A stretch of 64,000 bases of DNA from Bagarius yarrelli (Eukaryota > Chordata > Actinopteri > Siluriformes > Sisoridae), in contig VCAZ01000005.1 of NCBI GenBank assembly GCA_005784505.1, positions 935,001 through 999,000 on the forward strand. The letters are read 5' to 3'. Positions 12,091 to 24,540 of this stretch are shown here, piece by piece (positions within the stretch are counted from its first letter, which is position 1; every line of letters starts with the position of its first letter). Both the position numbers and the translations under genes were made by a program. Under the pieces are notes generated by a model that was given only the letters and a program-made list of their open reading frames with translations, did no database searches and had not been told where the DNA came from.

Positions 12091-12450
12091 TTTAGCTAGA
12101 CCTTTGGAGGGTTTGGCCGATTTGAATGGCTAAGGTCCACATGAGAGGATATATGACTGACAGGTAAAGCGACCAGTGATGTTTTGTTTTGTCCCGTGTC
12201 ATGTTTAGGGGCGTAGAAGTAGTCCCATAATAACAGAACGGTATGAATTAGTATGTTCGCCGGTATGAAATCATAGACAGAAACACAACAGCTTACTAGT
12301 TCAATCAGACTTTGGGTTGTTTCCAGGCGGAGGATTGACCAATGTGACAAACATGTCTCCCGGAAATTCTTTACAGTTTAACTAATCAGAAGACGACTTT
12401 GAAAGTCTTTCAGCTATGTGTGCCGTGTGCATCAGATGATTAGCCTGGGA
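12091..12450. repeat. Dispersed repeat D, copy 1
   Basis: It shares the exact 20-mer ATATGACTGACAGGTAAAGC (12151-12170) with 32618-32637. In the same order it also shares GGCTAAGGTCC, AATCAGA and TGCATCAGA blocks, so the two segments are copies of one element. No inverted ends are visible and the superfamily is unknown. Confidence 0.75.
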
Positions 12451-12934
12451 CCAACAAGGCAAACACCTATGAAGAGTAACGTTGTACTGGACTCTTCTCA
12501 TCGTAGCTTGAATTGACATCATTCTGGGTATTGATGCTACAAACTGGACAAAACTATTGGCACCTACATGATCAAGCTAGTTAGCTAACTTCTAAGTCCA
12601 ATGTATATTTTCTTTCTGAAACAATAATCGGTATATTTAGTGTTATAGATTTCACACTTATGCTGTAGCATCTACATAAAGTAGATCAATGTTTAATAGA
12701 TCGGCCTGCGATCCCACATAGGAATTCCAAGAGTTTTTCCAGATTATCCAGATATCCAGTTTGAAAATAAGATTCCAAATTCCAAATGATGACCTACAGT
12801 CGAGTACCACATACATTCAGAAAGTCTATGAGGGGGTTAACTAAGGTTAAGGTATTAAATTAAACCCAGACGTTTAGCTTCTCCAGACCTTTAGAAAAAT
12901 ACACATTTGAAATATCAGTTTCAAGGTTTTTTTG
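12451..12934. other. No feature seen
   Basis: Unique sequence between repeat D and a SINE. Confidence 0.5.
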
Positions 12935-13090
12935 CATATTATTTGGCAGACTCCCTTATCCAGAACAAATAACAGTCAGGGGCCTTGCTCAGGGGCCCAC
13001 AGCAGTAGCAGTCTGCTAGTGTTGGGGATCGAACCCAGTATCTCCTGATCAGCAATCCCAACACCCAAAGCACTGAGATACCACTTTCCC
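12935..13090 (-). repeat. tRNA-derived SINE, family A
   Basis: The L2-like tail (GGATAAGGGAGTCTGCCAAA), the middle block GAGCAAGGCCCC, a B box GGGTTCGATCCCC and a degraded head are readable on the minus strand. Confidence 0.8.
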
Positions 13091-13491
13091 TTATTCTTTT
13101 ATCTTTCGTGGCTGTGTGTAATGGGCTTGTCTTTTTTACCTGTTAGACGGCTAAACAGGAGCGCCTCCTGTCCTGCTCTCAGTCCTGTGAGATGATGGTC
13201 ATCTCTGTGATCATTGATGACACCAGAAGAAGGAAAAAAAAAAGAAAGAAAGGTGTGATGGCCTTTGCTTCACGGATGCACACGAGATAAGACAGCGTTG
13301 GTCGCAACCATGGCAACACGGATCAATAGACCAGGAGCGAGAGGAGGACGAGGCAATAACAACATATCCTTCAAGATCATTTTCTCTCTACAGCAGGCTA
13401 CATCATTAGTACCTACCATCATTAAGCATGCATTACCAGGCTGTCAGAGAAGCAAAGTGTAAGAGCTTTGTGTTTAATGAATATGAATGCG

Positions 13492-13495
<4 letters not shown>
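13091..13495. other. Unique sequence, possible conserved non-coding patch
   Basis: The composition is more even than its surroundings (AGGAGCGCCTCCTGTCCTGC, TGATCATTGATGACACC). There is no coding signal. Conservation is a guess. Confidence 0.2.
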
Positions 13496-13582
<87 letters not shown>

Positions 13583-13583
13583 T
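13496..13583. repeat. (CT)n microsatellite, interrupted
   Basis: A TCTG start, then about 40 CT units with one TTCT interruption, near the end TCTGTCTC. Confidence 0.95.
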
Positions 13584-14918
13584 TCTTCTCTTTCACTTGG
13601 CACTCTTTCATTTCACTTCTTTCTACCTCACCGACTACAGAAAGATTTGACTGACTAAAATAAACTCGGCTCTCATTCCGCTGGAAACCGGCAGCGTACT
13701 TAAGTGAAACATTTGTGATCGAGTAGCGCACTTTAGAATTATAGACACAGGGACCCATTTCTCAAATTGCTCAGCCATGACTTAGTAATACTGTATTGTG
13801 AATCTTATACAAATACTAAAACGTAATTAGTATTATAGTGTACGCTTGTTCAGCGCAGTAGCTTTTATGATGGATTGTAAATGTGATATCTGCTTTTTAG
13901 TTTGCTAACGTGATGCGTTTAATGCAGTTTAAGCCTACTTACCTTGTGGAATAACTGCATTAGTGACACCTATTTTAGGACATTAATATTAAAACCAGCA
14001 CTTAAAGAAATAGTCCAGAAACATACAACATTTGCATTGTATGTGCAATTAACAATTATTACATTAGTGAAAAAAAAATATTTAAATGACTTGAGAATAA
14101 CAAAAATATTCATTTAGCAACTTATGGTCATTAAAGAAATAATAGACGAATGTAGCATAAGGTGGCAAAATAAAAACATTTAAAATCATAATAAAATCTC
14201 CACAATAAAACTAGTAGTCATTTAAATTTCCGTTACATGCTGACCTGCCACCTCTTAACGCTCCCCATCCTCCAATAAAGGAAAAAAAATATGGCCCCTC
14301 ACCTGCTATAATGGTTAATCCTAAAAAATGTTACACATTAATCCATACATAATTTTGTAGTACCTTAGCAATGACATTTCCATACCTGTAGACATGCTGA
14401 TTCTTCAGTACTGAAGGTTTTATAGACTTTATCGATGCTTAGTATATTCAAATGGAACAAGTGCTTGGATTGGTATGGCAGCCATTTTACCCAGGTTTAA
14501 AATGCAACATGAGTGGAACACAAGTAACATCCTAGTCATGCATACATTTACCCAGTTACAAAAAAAAATACACAATACACAAATAGATTACTTACATTTC
14601 CCAACATCTCACTCTATTAAAAGCTGGATGTGAACTAGGAGTCCTGTGCTGAATCCTCAGCTACCTGGAAACCACATTGTGAATTTAGATGTCAAAGGAG
14701 ATCCTTTAATTATTCAACAGGAATTTTATGCACAAATATCACAGCTTGCCAAGCCATTTACCATGGATTCCCCCAGGGGGCTCGCCTGTCATCAAAGATG
14801 GAAATTATATATTTATAACACAGGATATTGCAAGCAAGTTCGTTTATAGCTTTATCCATTTTCTAGGGGTATTTTATCAGAAGACATCCAGGCTGTCTAC
14901 CTTTTATGCCCAGGGCAG

Positions 14919-14919
<1 letters not shown>
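13584..14919. other. No feature seen
   Basis: A+T-rich unique sequence. The open frames here show no protein-like character. Confidence 0.6.

Positions 14920-14984
<65 letters not shown>
14920..14984. repeat. (AC)n microsatellite
   Basis: About 30 AC units, the longest CA repeat in the window. Confidence 0.97.
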
Positions 14985-14985
<1 letters not shown>

Positions 14986-15279
14986 GAATAGGTAGACTGA
15001 AAGAGCAGTTTTTCCATTATTTCCCAGGTTTCAGACAGCCAATCTATTTCCCTGTTTGTGTGTGATTGGACTATAGAATAAGAAATGCCTATTTTCTAAA
15101 AAAAAACCTTTATCCTTATGTCTGAGGATAAATACATTATATAGGTTATCCCATCGCTTAAAGGCCACATTGTCAGTTGTAAGCTTATTATTACTCGGTA
15201 CTGTGTTTGATAAAATAAATTAAAGCAAAAAAACTTTATAAAACTGTGAGTAACACTAAGTGTGATGCTGCAAAAAGGA

Positions 15280-15466
15280 AGTTGTGGCTTAAATAGTTAA
15301 GGCTTTAAAATGTTAATCAGAGGATTTAAGGCCCAGCACCACCCATTTGCCACCATTGGGGCCTTTAGGAAGGCCCATAACCCTCTTTTTGCATCAGAGG
15401 CATTATATTATAACTGACTCTTTGCTCTGACTTCAGCTTCCTAAACTAAAATATGTCAAAAAACTA
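15280..15466 (+). repeat. tRNA-derived SINE, family B, degraded
   Basis: The head GTGGCTTAAATAGTTAAGGC, a degraded B box and the family-B section TTATAACTGACTCTTTGCTC ending AAAATATGTCAAAAAACT. Confidence 0.7.
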
Positions 15467-15506
15467 CATGATAATGATGCAGATTATTTCTGAAAAGAAG
15501 GGTTAT

Positions 15507-15862
15507 CAGGGCTGTGTATTGGAAAGGACAATATGATACACATTACGATACATGGGTCACGACACAATATATCACTATATACTGCAAAAAAACCCCTAAA
15601 AAATTAAAAACTAATAGCTAAAAATACAACAAATACAAAGCAGAGGGCACCCTTATTTCTTTCACCATGCTTGTTTCTGAGAGAACGGCCATATGTGTCA
15701 CTGCCAACCAAAGTAATTGTTAAAGTGCATATTAAAGTAAATATTAACGTAAGCAAAGATCAGTTTAAAGCAGAATTTAAATACGTATCGATACTAAAAG
15801 AATATCGATACTCTATTGTAAAAAAAAAAATCATGATAGCATCGATATATTGACGCAGCCCT
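15507..15862. mobile_element. Non-autonomous hAT-like element, 356 bp
   Basis: The left end CAGGGCTGTGT and the reverse complement of the right end AGGGCTGCGTCA form short imperfect inverted repeats. Inside are paired runs typical of this fish repeat (GATACACATTACGATACATG at left, ATCGATACT and ATCGATATATTG at right). No clear 8-bp target duplication is visible, so the hAT assignment is tentative. Confidence 0.55.
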
Positions 15863-17136
15863 AAAAATGATTCACACTTAATTAAATGTAGCCCTCACAT
15901 AGGGCTAATCTTAAGCAGTTCAACTAGCCCTTTTATATAAAGAGCACTTTAACCTCACATGCATTTGTCTTTCTGTCTCATTTCTCTTCAACCTGAACAT
16001 CTCACTTTAAAAGGCAAGCGAGACACTGGCAGAATTACTATAACTAATGAGGCAGAGCCTATCAGGCAGGCAAGCCAAATGACAACGACAAAGATTTCAG
16101 CCTTCAAGAGACACGTTAACCTCCAAATCACACACCTAATGATCTTTTAAACTGAGTTTTGACACTGGAAAAAAGATTCCATTACATTCACTGAAGCAAA
16201 AAAGATATCTCAAAGACAGTCCATCTGTCCAGATGTTAGACCAGATTTTATATGTAGATGTACAGAAAAGGAACAGAACAATCAGTCCAACAGTCTTTAA
16301 AGATTTAAGAGACATTAAGAGACACGTTCAAAGATTTAAGAGACATTAAAGCTTATGGAAAAATGGGTTCTTTCCAAAATACATTTTTCACCGTTTCCAT
16401 GAACAGATCTGTATCTCACCTTTGAAGAGGTGGCAGGAAAGACTGAGCAGTAGAGTAAATCTTATTACAGATGAATCAGACAGCACAGACATCAGGGTCA
16501 GACATTAAAATATACAGAAAGTTTTTATGTATAAAAGCCACACCACACAAGAACCATATCAGAATTAGATACACAGAGCAGGTCCAAGCTTTATCGTTAT
16601 AGCCAGTTTTCTATATTTTATCCAAACATCCAGAAGGTATCAAAGCAACATGACTTTATCCCCATGTGACCCTCAGTGTTCAAAATTAAAGTGTTCAGTT
16701 TTATCAAACAATCAACATATGCAAAAAACATCTTAAATCAATATATAAAGTTATATTGTTATAAGTTAAATATATAAACAAGATCACACCCAAGGATCAA
16801 GGTATAAGCGAACTAAGAGGCTGCTTAGGGCTACAGTGACCACCAGGGGCACCCAAGAGTACATAAAATGATAGATTAGGGGTTTCTTTTTTTGTGTGTG
16901 TGTGTGGGGGGGTATTATGACAATGGATAATGGTAATACAAACAGGCGATATTAAATAAAAAAAAAAACAATATTATGTCAACGGGATGCAGGATGTATG
17001 GAAGGGTAGAAACATTGGTATGATGTCAGCAACACAGCTACAACAAATAAAATTTATATTGCCCAATGAGAGTTGGGATAGGGTCCAGCAGATCCCCATG
17101 ACCCTGATTAAAATAAGTGGGTATAGACTATGGATA
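15863..17136. other. No gene seen; one short tandem duplication
   Basis: Unique A+T-rich sequence. The 20-mer AAAGATTTAAGAGACATTAA is tandemly present at 16299-16318 and 16330-16349 (31-bp period). A short G/T-rich tract lies at about 16895-16912. Confidence 0.6.
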
Positions 17137-17215
17137 TATTAGATTAGATTAAATTAGATTAGATTAAACTTTATTGCCATTGAATATGGCAATGAAATGC
17201 AGTTAGCATCTAAAA
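17137..17215 (+). repeat. ATTAGATTAGATT-type dispersed repeat fragment
   Basis: Tandem AGATTAGATT-like units are followed by AAACTTTATTGCCATTGAA and GAAATGCAGTTAGCATCTAA, a combination I recall from a widespread teleost repeat. Confidence 0.6.
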
Positions 17216-18540
17216 AGAAGTTGTGGTGCAATATAGACATATGTACTGATATATATTAGCATTTCTGTAAAGGACACAGCCAGACAGCTAACAATAAAAC
17301 AATGGCAATCTTGTCTTCCTGTTTCCTCTACAGTAATATACTAAGGCTGCATTTCAATGTTGTAACTTAAATTGTCTAACTGTAATAAAGTTTTCTGGGC
17401 TGCCACTTTGCGAACATTAATTACCAGAGCCGCTGGCACAAAACAAAGCTAGCTAACATTATCTAGGGTTTAGATAGTAGCTGAGACTGGTAACTAGTCT
17501 AGTGCTGGCTATCTCACTGGTGCTTGGTTGTTTTTTTACAATGGTAGCTAATTTCTACTTAGTGTTGCAGCAGGATTTTCATAGATTTGACTGTTTAACG
17601 TTTTGGTCTTAATCGAGATCATTCTGAGGATTATACTGCTTCCTATTTAAATTTCTAGAATAATTCTAGATAGATATGAATAGCAAATATGATATATTCA
17701 CAAGACTGTATATATTTTGTACCCAAATCTGGAATGTGTTCTAGCTTCTCCTTATAAAACTATAAGGCTTCCCTGCAGGTCTATGTTGTTTTTTTTTAAT
17801 GTGGCCTCTTTCACTCTGATTGACACAATACTTACAAGGTCAGGGGCAAGGGCTGAGTGCTGAATCGCAGTAATGGATGCTTGGCGACATCTTGGCCATC
17901 CTGAAACTAATCTGGGTTAGAGATGTAATTGTCCTCTGTCACCACTCAGCCTAGGTTGAGTGCCTAACACACAATTTTATCTGCACTATATCGTTTGTGG
18001 TTGGATGAGTCTCCCAGGGACACCATGACACTTCACTGACCTGATTTTTTTTATTTTTCAAAGAAATGTGTAGAAAGGACATGCGTATATATGTGGCTAG
18101 TGCACATACATAATAAGAGGCTTTTTTAGAGACCTTCCTGTACACTTGTCCTTTTAATTCAGGATGTCTTGTGAATTAGCTGATTAGTAGGTAATTGTTG
18201 TGTTAGAGCAGTTGTCTCAACCTATTTTAGAGGAACCCCCAGCGCCCCAGCATACATCCTATACACACAAACTGGATGTCTTTTTTTTTCTGTCTTTAAT
18301 ACCATCATTTAATTTGACAGTTATTATATTATTATAACAACAAAAGAAAAATATTCCTTAAGATCAAAAAATGTATACTCTTGGCCACGAGTCTTCAGTC
18401 TGTAAGTGAATTAGTGAGAGCACTGTGTCTGTTGATTTGCTGCTTTTTGTAATACACTGTCTTTTACAGATGTTAACAAAGGTAACAGGGTTAAAGCCAT
18501 ACCTCAGATAATCCACATTATCTTAGCACATTTTTTCCTA
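17216..18540. other. No feature seen
   Basis: Unique A+T-rich sequence. Confidence 0.55.
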
Positions 18541-18578
18541 TTCACCATAATTTCCATGTTCTAGGAAATTATGGTGAA
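18541..18578. repeat. Perfect inverted repeat (15-bp arms, 8-nt loop)
   Basis: TTCACCATAATTTCC and GGAAATTATGGTGAA are exact reverse complements separated by ATGTTCTA. It could extrude as a hairpin, be a short foldback from replication template switching, or be the centre of a decayed palindromic element. Confidence 0.9.
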
Positions 18579-19327
18579 TTTCCACATAAAACTGCTTAAC
18601 ATGCCTGTTTCTTTAGCACCCTCCATTAGTGTTAAAATGCCATCTTCCCTCCCCCCAGGGACCACCAGATTTGCAACGCCTCTAATGTTGTCTAAATGGT
18701 GGCGCTACCCTCATTGAAAATCTCTGTGTTAGAGGAAGTATGTCTAGTGTTGTTATTTCAAGTCCATGGACCTGGAAGATCAACCTATAGTTACATAGAC
18801 GGATGAATATAGAATGCGAAGCTGAGAGGGAGAATCACACAATTTCTGCTAGTGTGTTTGACGCGGTGTTATGACTTTCTTTTATGATTTTGGAATATTT
18901 GAATATTTGACTAGGTTAAGTGTTTTCCACTGCAACAGAAAGTCAAAGTCACAGTTCGTTCAAGAAAAAAATCTGAACAAATGGGATTAGGTTTTTTTTT
19001 TATGTACTTTAACATGCAAACACCACATAATATTGTACATGGAGGCAAAAAGTTGTTTTCACTTAAGACAGCTGTGTGTGTGTGTGGTAATCGGTGGAAT
19101 TTGGGTAAAAAACGGGCAAATGTAAAACCACATTTTTTGCAGTTTCCTCAGTTTTCCAGTAAAATTAACTGTGGTTTTATTAAAGTGAAACTTAAGTAAT
19201 TACGTGTATTTATTACCATTTGTATAAGCTATGTAGAACCAGGTTTTCTGTGGCAAAACCATGATTAATTTTCTTTATTTGTTGTCTGTCAGAATGGTCT
19301 GCCGTTGTAATAATTTAATTCAATTAA
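18579..19327. other. No feature seen
   Basis: A+T-rich unique sequence with a short TG tract near 19075. Confidence 0.55.
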
Positions 19328-19830
19328 TTTCCAATTCAGTTTTATTTGTATAGCGCATTTAACAGTAGACATGGTCTCAAAGTAGCTTTACACAGATAAT
19401 ACAGAAAGAATAAGAAGAAAGAAGAAAAAACTCCCTGGGATGAAATAAGATAGAAACCTTAAGAGGAACCAGACTCAAAGAGGGAACCCATCCTCATCTG
19501 GGCGACACTGAATGTGTTTATTACAGATGAATGATGTTGAGGTGGTCAGTGATGATGATCAAATGTAATGTAAACTGTAGCCTTGGGTCAGTGAAGCAGA
19601 GTGAGTCCCAATTCATTCTTGAACCTCCTGTGTGGCTCTGTAATTTGATTGATCTCCAGGCTGTAGATGGAAAACATCCCCAGCAGAGTGGCCTCCAATC
19701 CAAGATAACACCATCCAGGGGCATAATCGGGCAAATTCAAGAAAAAGGTTAGGAACACTGATAATGTCCAGACATGTGAGTGAAGGTGGTGGTGCTTCGG
19801 GATCTGAAATCCATTCATGTGCTGGCAATT
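19328..19830 (+). repeat. Dispersed repeat C, longest copy
   Basis: It begins TTTTATTTGTATAGCGCATT and continues with GGTCTCAAAGTAGCTTTACA, AAACTCCCTGGGATGA and AGAGGAACCAGACTC, then AACCCATCCTCATCTGGGC. Other copies are at 36742-36940 and 35205-35254. The remaining 300 bp (GGCCTCCAATCC, CACCATCCAGGGGCA) appears to belong to the same long element. I know this repeat from otophysan fishes but cannot assign a class. Confidence 0.7.
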
Positions 19831-20084
19831 CATATGGATCTATGTCATTGATTGTGTTTAAGTTTTGTAATACCGTTGCTTGGTGTTGGTAGGTATTTGT
19901 CCCTTTCATTTTGCTACTTTATGTTATCCCTTTTCCATCAGAAGATGCTCCTAGAATGGCAACGTGGCATGACATTGCTTCACATTCTCTATATTCCGAT
20001 TCCATTTTCTGCAAATTTCTGCAGATCTGAGATCAGCTCATGTTCACCCTGATTAGCTCAGTGGTTACACTGATTTGGTCCTAG
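19831..20084. other. No feature seen
   Basis: Unique sequence. Confidence 0.5.
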
Positions 20085-20360
20085 GCTGGTACAGCACATT
20101 CCCATCGTAGCCTGCAGCCAGAAGCAGTTTAGTCAGATTGATCTGTAATTACTGCAGAGAGCCAAAGACCACTCATCCTCCCAGTAATTGAGATTGAAAA
20201 TGTTACCAATCAGTTCGGCTTAAGGCCATCAGGCTGTGCCAGGGCCAGGATCTTTCAGCTCAATGCTGTTATCGGTGTCTCTAATACGCAGGGTCTTTAC
20301 TAATCAGTGCAGATAGGCTTCTCATCTATGGTGCTTTCGGTCCACAGCCAGCTGTCGCTA
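20085..20360. other. Candidate conserved non-coding element
   Basis: Repeat-free, evenly composed sequence with paired TGTAATTACTGCAG and CAGTAATTGAG homeodomain-like cores, ending near CCAGCTGTCGCTAATTCAGG. There is no open frame with splice signals. A developmental enhancer is inferred, not shown. Confidence 0.3.
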
Positions 20361-21153
20361 ATTCAGGTTGGAAAACCGACACCTTACGTTACATTATATA
20401 AACAGGGTTGCCAAGCAGGAGCAAACACAAGACGGGTTGCTTGGTTTTATGACTTGCAGTAATGTTTGTGCAATTTAGCATCGCCACGTTTCGTGTCATG
20501 TTAGCACGAGAGTTATTCATTAAAAAAAAGAAGAAATGAGACGGGTAGCTGCTTCGCAAAGCAATGGCTTCCGCTTTAAAGGTCATCTTCTGAATGGTAT
20601 TTGTCGTTTCTGCCTGAGCTTCACGGACGAGTTTGCTTTATGAGTCTCCTCAGTGGGCCAGGGTATTACTGACTTGTACACGCAGCACATTTAAGCAGAG
20701 CCAGTTTGATTAAGAAGGTGATTTTGCTGCTCCCTAATGAAGGCTAATGAGAATTACAACACTCTAGCTCAAGGGGCATTGAGCTCATTAAGCAATCAAA
20801 GAGAGTCTCTCTCATTTTCTCTCTCACACACACAGGCACACACACAGGCATTAAAGGGATTAAATATAGCTTGAACAGGAAGGAATAGATTGTCCATTTA
20901 TACCCAATACAGAACTCAATCCCTTTATCTAGATTTGTGCTGATGCATCGGTTGTGCAGCAACATCAGCAGACATTTCCTACAGTCATCATTTTATTAAA
21001 ATATATATAGGCGAATATGGTAAAGATTAATTTTTATTAAATATTTATTTTAAAATTAATAATAAAAATACTGAAAATTCAGTATGCAAAATTTTCCTAG
21101 AACAAATACACTCTCTGTACATCATTTTCATTTGGAATCTCACCACTGTTAAT
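20361..21153. other. No gene seen; possible second non-coding patch
   Basis: 20590-20780 is evenly composed and repeat-free (AGCACATTTAAGCAGAGCC, CTAATGAAGGCTAATGAG). A short CT/CA tract follows at about 20805-20848. Confidence 0.35.
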
Positions 21154-21212
21154 CTGATACCCCTGGGCCCCTGAGCAAGGCCCTCAAGATTTAACTGCTT
21201 AGGAGTATAAAA
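21154..21212 (+). repeat. SINE family A, middle fragment
   Basis: GGGCCCCTGAGCAAGGCCCT and AACTGCTTAGGAGTATAA are the shared SINE middle block alone. Confidence 0.6.
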
Positions 21213-21935
21213 TAAGAGTTATGCAGCTCTCAATAAGAGGTACTTTCAAGGCTGTAAATATCTAGATTTTAAAGTAATATTACCTCATTTATCACATACA
21301 GTCTATAAAAACAGGTCCGTACCCACCATTAAGGTTTGCTGTATAGTTCACCATTTTACCTCTGTAGTTGTAAAATAATTACCCTATATTAATTCCTCTA
21401 ATTAATTAAAAGCCTCTTTTCATCTGAGATGCCTCAGTGTTATAGTGCTCATCATTTTTAAAGTGTCCAATCATATGAAAGTAGGCGGGGTTTATATTTA
21501 CAGGTGCTGAGTTTAAAAATTCCAGCTTAATACCTCAGACAGTTATGTAGTGCCAGCTGTAAGTAGCTAAACCAAATATTTTCTGTTTGGTCGCTGAACA
21601 GGAAGATATTCAGGGAGGTAAACGAATGAACTTTTGTGTAATTATGTCCTTGAGTAAGCTACTGTAGTCTATTTCATATTGGGAAATGACAGGCTATCAG
21701 GACAGGATATTGGTTAAAACAACTTGATAAAAACACTGTAGTCGATTATTTTTGTAGATAATGCAATTGTCATTGCAGCTGCTGCTGCGGCACAGCTGAT
21801 TCTGATTGGTCTTATATTAAGTCTAATAATAGACAGATTTCTTTTTGTGTTGATGCAGTAGGTTTATTTTAACATATTTAGCAGGAGTGTCAATCCTTTA
21901 TAACCCGTCAGAAACATCACAAGCTTTCGGTTAAA
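21213..21935. other. No feature seen
   Basis: A+T-rich unique sequence. GCTGCTGCTGCGGCACAGC near 21779 is a small GC-rich island. Confidence 0.5.
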
Positions 21936-22123
21936 TTTTACATTTAAGGCATTCGGAAGACGTCTTTATTCAGAGCGACTTACATTTATTTCTTTTATAC
22001 AACTGAGCAATGGGAGTTAAGGGCCTTGCTCAGGGGCCCAGCAGTGGCAACTTAGTTGTGCTGGAAATCGAACCCTGATCATCCAATTAGCAGTCCAACA
22101 CCTTAACCACTGCACTACCACTT
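21936..22123 (-). repeat. tRNA-derived SINE, family A, near full length
   Basis: On the minus strand: a head GTGGTAGTGCAGTGGTTAAG, a B box GGGTTCGATTTCC, the middle block GAGCAAGGCCCTTAACTCCC and the tail AAGTCGCTCTGAATAAAGAC. The parts are in the normal order. Confidence 0.88.
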
Positions 22124-22334
22124 AGAACAATTAACGCATGCTGGTGGTAACTGTTTACAGCGGATATACAGTACCAAAGGTGGCACCAGCAACTAAAGTG
22201 TGCCATGGGTGTTAAATAAAATAAAATTTGGCTATAAAAAGTCATTGTATAACAGAAATAAAACATTATGTAGCATGAGGTAATTGAAAAATGTGGATAC
22301 ATTTACATAAAAATGATTGAAGCATAGCAACTAA

Positions 22335-22512
22335 CAATGAATAATGAATCATAACACGTATCCATGATTTATAACGCTTTATAAAGTAATATAATTATGC
22401 ATAACTCATACAAAAATCTCCATGCAAATGAAAAAATATTGTGTAAGCATGCTATGATGCATTAATTATGAATGCATTTATAATGCACTATGACTACGCT
22501 TTATAGGAAGCT
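22335..22512. repeat. A+T-rich dispersed-repeat-like sequence (ATAATGCAT blocks)
   Basis: CGCTTTATAAAGTAATATAA at left and ATGCATTTATAATGCACTA with CGCTTTATAGGAAG at right, with repeated TATGCAT motifs between. This resembles a miniature DNA element, but ends and target duplication are unclear. Confidence 0.4.
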
Positions 22513-23487
22513 ACAAACAGCCAACACAAAGCCTTCAGTCATCTGATGTTCCAAACACAAAAAAAGCACTAACACAACATCCATGGCAGTTGAAGCGGAT
22601 AAAATGATGCAAGAGGACAGAAGCTCTGCGCCTACACACTTCCACAATGGCTCTTTACAAACTGGCTGGCATGCCCTCTGGGTTAAATTTAGAGACGCAA
22701 CACTTCGACTGCATCGCATTACACACTCTCTGCAGTAGAACAGCGCTCAAATGTACCCACTGTCTCCTAAAGAGCGGCCTGGGAGATATGACGGGTGAAA
22801 GCTTTTGGTTAAATAAATAAATGAATAAAATTGCAACTAGATGTGCAAACAAAGATGGATACACACTCTTCCTGGCTGCGCTGGTGCTGTTGTACATATT
22901 AAACCTACATAAGCACGTGGAAGTGTGAAAGTCAGTGTGCATATGCTTAGACAGCATCGATAAATTGAATACATTTCCAGTGCAGATGGAGTGGAGCTTC
23001 TTATGTAAAAGATGTTCTGCTTCCAAGGCTGGGATTTTATTGCACATATGGAAGCAGCGACACGGTCTGTTCATACCGAATTAAATAAACTAACGCACAA
23101 GCTTGTGTTTAGAACCGGGCCTAAGTTTTATTACATGCTTGTAAAAATCCTTAAAGATTTCTCGAAGGTCATTTTTATGACCATTTTATAGACCAGCTGA
23201 CTTTGGAGAGCTCCAGAATTAATGAATTTGGACATGAAGCCAAACACTCCCTAACTGCAGTCAGAAAGGCTTCATCAGCAAGATAGCACCAAATCACACA
23301 CAGAAAAATGGTGGATGCTCTGGGTGAAGGTGGATTAGATTCTCAGTTATGCATCCTTTTAAAGAATGTTTAACACATACTGACCAAGGATGAGTCACGA
23401 TTTTCGAATATTCAATTAGTTGATTTAATTAAGGAATATCAAATAGGTTCTGTGATTAACACCAAAAAAACATGTTTTAGGTGCTGA
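22513..23487. other. No gene seen
   Basis: Unique sequence. The 139-codon minus-strand frame at 22655-23074 is cysteine- and histidine-rich without recognisable domain structure and is judged chance. Confidence 0.55.
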
Positions 23488-23664
23488 TGTGATGGTTTAG
23501 CACAAAGGTTAAAGATTTAACTGCTAATCGAAAGATTGTCGGTTCAAATCCCAGCACCACTAAGTTACCACTGTTGGGCACCTGGGCCAGGCCAATAACC
23601 CCAAATTGCTCAGTTGTATAAATAAGTCTGGATAAAAGTGTCTGCTATGTGGCAGAAATGTAAT
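23488..23664 (+). repeat. tRNA-derived SINE, family A, near full length
   Basis: A B box GGTTCAAATCCCAGC, the middle block CAGGCCAATAACCCC, TTGCTCAGTTGTATAA and the tail GTCTGGATAAAAGTGTCTGC. Confidence 0.88.
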
Positions 23665-24540
23665 CCTGCTGCCAATAAGGCATCATAAAGCTGTCAAAGA
23701 CAACAGAAGAACGGCACATTATCACACGGTAAACAACAGATTACATTCCTGTCTTTGCCTCCAACGTGTAGACATGCTGCTTTTTTAAAAATAAATATAC
23801 GAAATATACGTTATTGTTATAAAATTAAACTTTACATATTTACATTATTTAGACCGTTCACAATATGTTTTAATGTGTTTAGCCTAAAATTGTTCTAACT
23901 TTCATGGATATCCATCAAACTGTTAAGTTCTTCCTTTTTTTAATTGTTATGAATGTTCTTGTTTTTTTTGTTTTGTTTTTTTTTTTTATGTGAAATGTCC
24001 CAGAATTATGATCTGTTGATTTATGCTAACGGCTGCACTGTTATCTTAATAAGTGCAGTCATTCGGATGTGTTCATTATATTATTGTTCCAGCATATTAC
24101 AGTCTGTGTACGAGTTCGTCATCATACAGTTTAAACACGTAGTGTCTCTGTCTGTTGATGGATGTGTAGCCTAGACATGCGTGTGAGAACGGGTTGCGAT
24201 TTCTGAATCATATTCCAGTAATTCCCTGCAATCTATAAATGTTATTTTTGCTTAAAATGCCCATCACTAATACTGACGGCATTATAATTTGGGATACAGC
24301 ATGTAATGTGACCCACACTGATATGGGAATCCTCACAACACCATCCAGTCCACTATGCAAACTAAAGTCACAATAATTCACCTTCTAAATAGAAATTCAA
24401 ACTTATTACGACCTCTAAGATGTGTAACTAGGAGAGGATTTCTAAAATTACTTAAAAAAGAAATAGTGAAAGAATAATGTAAAGCTACAACATATAAAAC
24501 CATTCCAGACAACTGCGTGCTTTTAAGTTTGCGTCAACAG
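23665..24540. other. No feature seen
   Basis: A+T-rich unique sequence with T-rich runs near 23960-23988. Confidence 0.55.

Noticed and set aside
22655..23074. 139-codon minus-strand frame rich in Cys and His
   Set aside because: No domain pattern, no splice context and no repeated motif; chance length in a 64-kb window.
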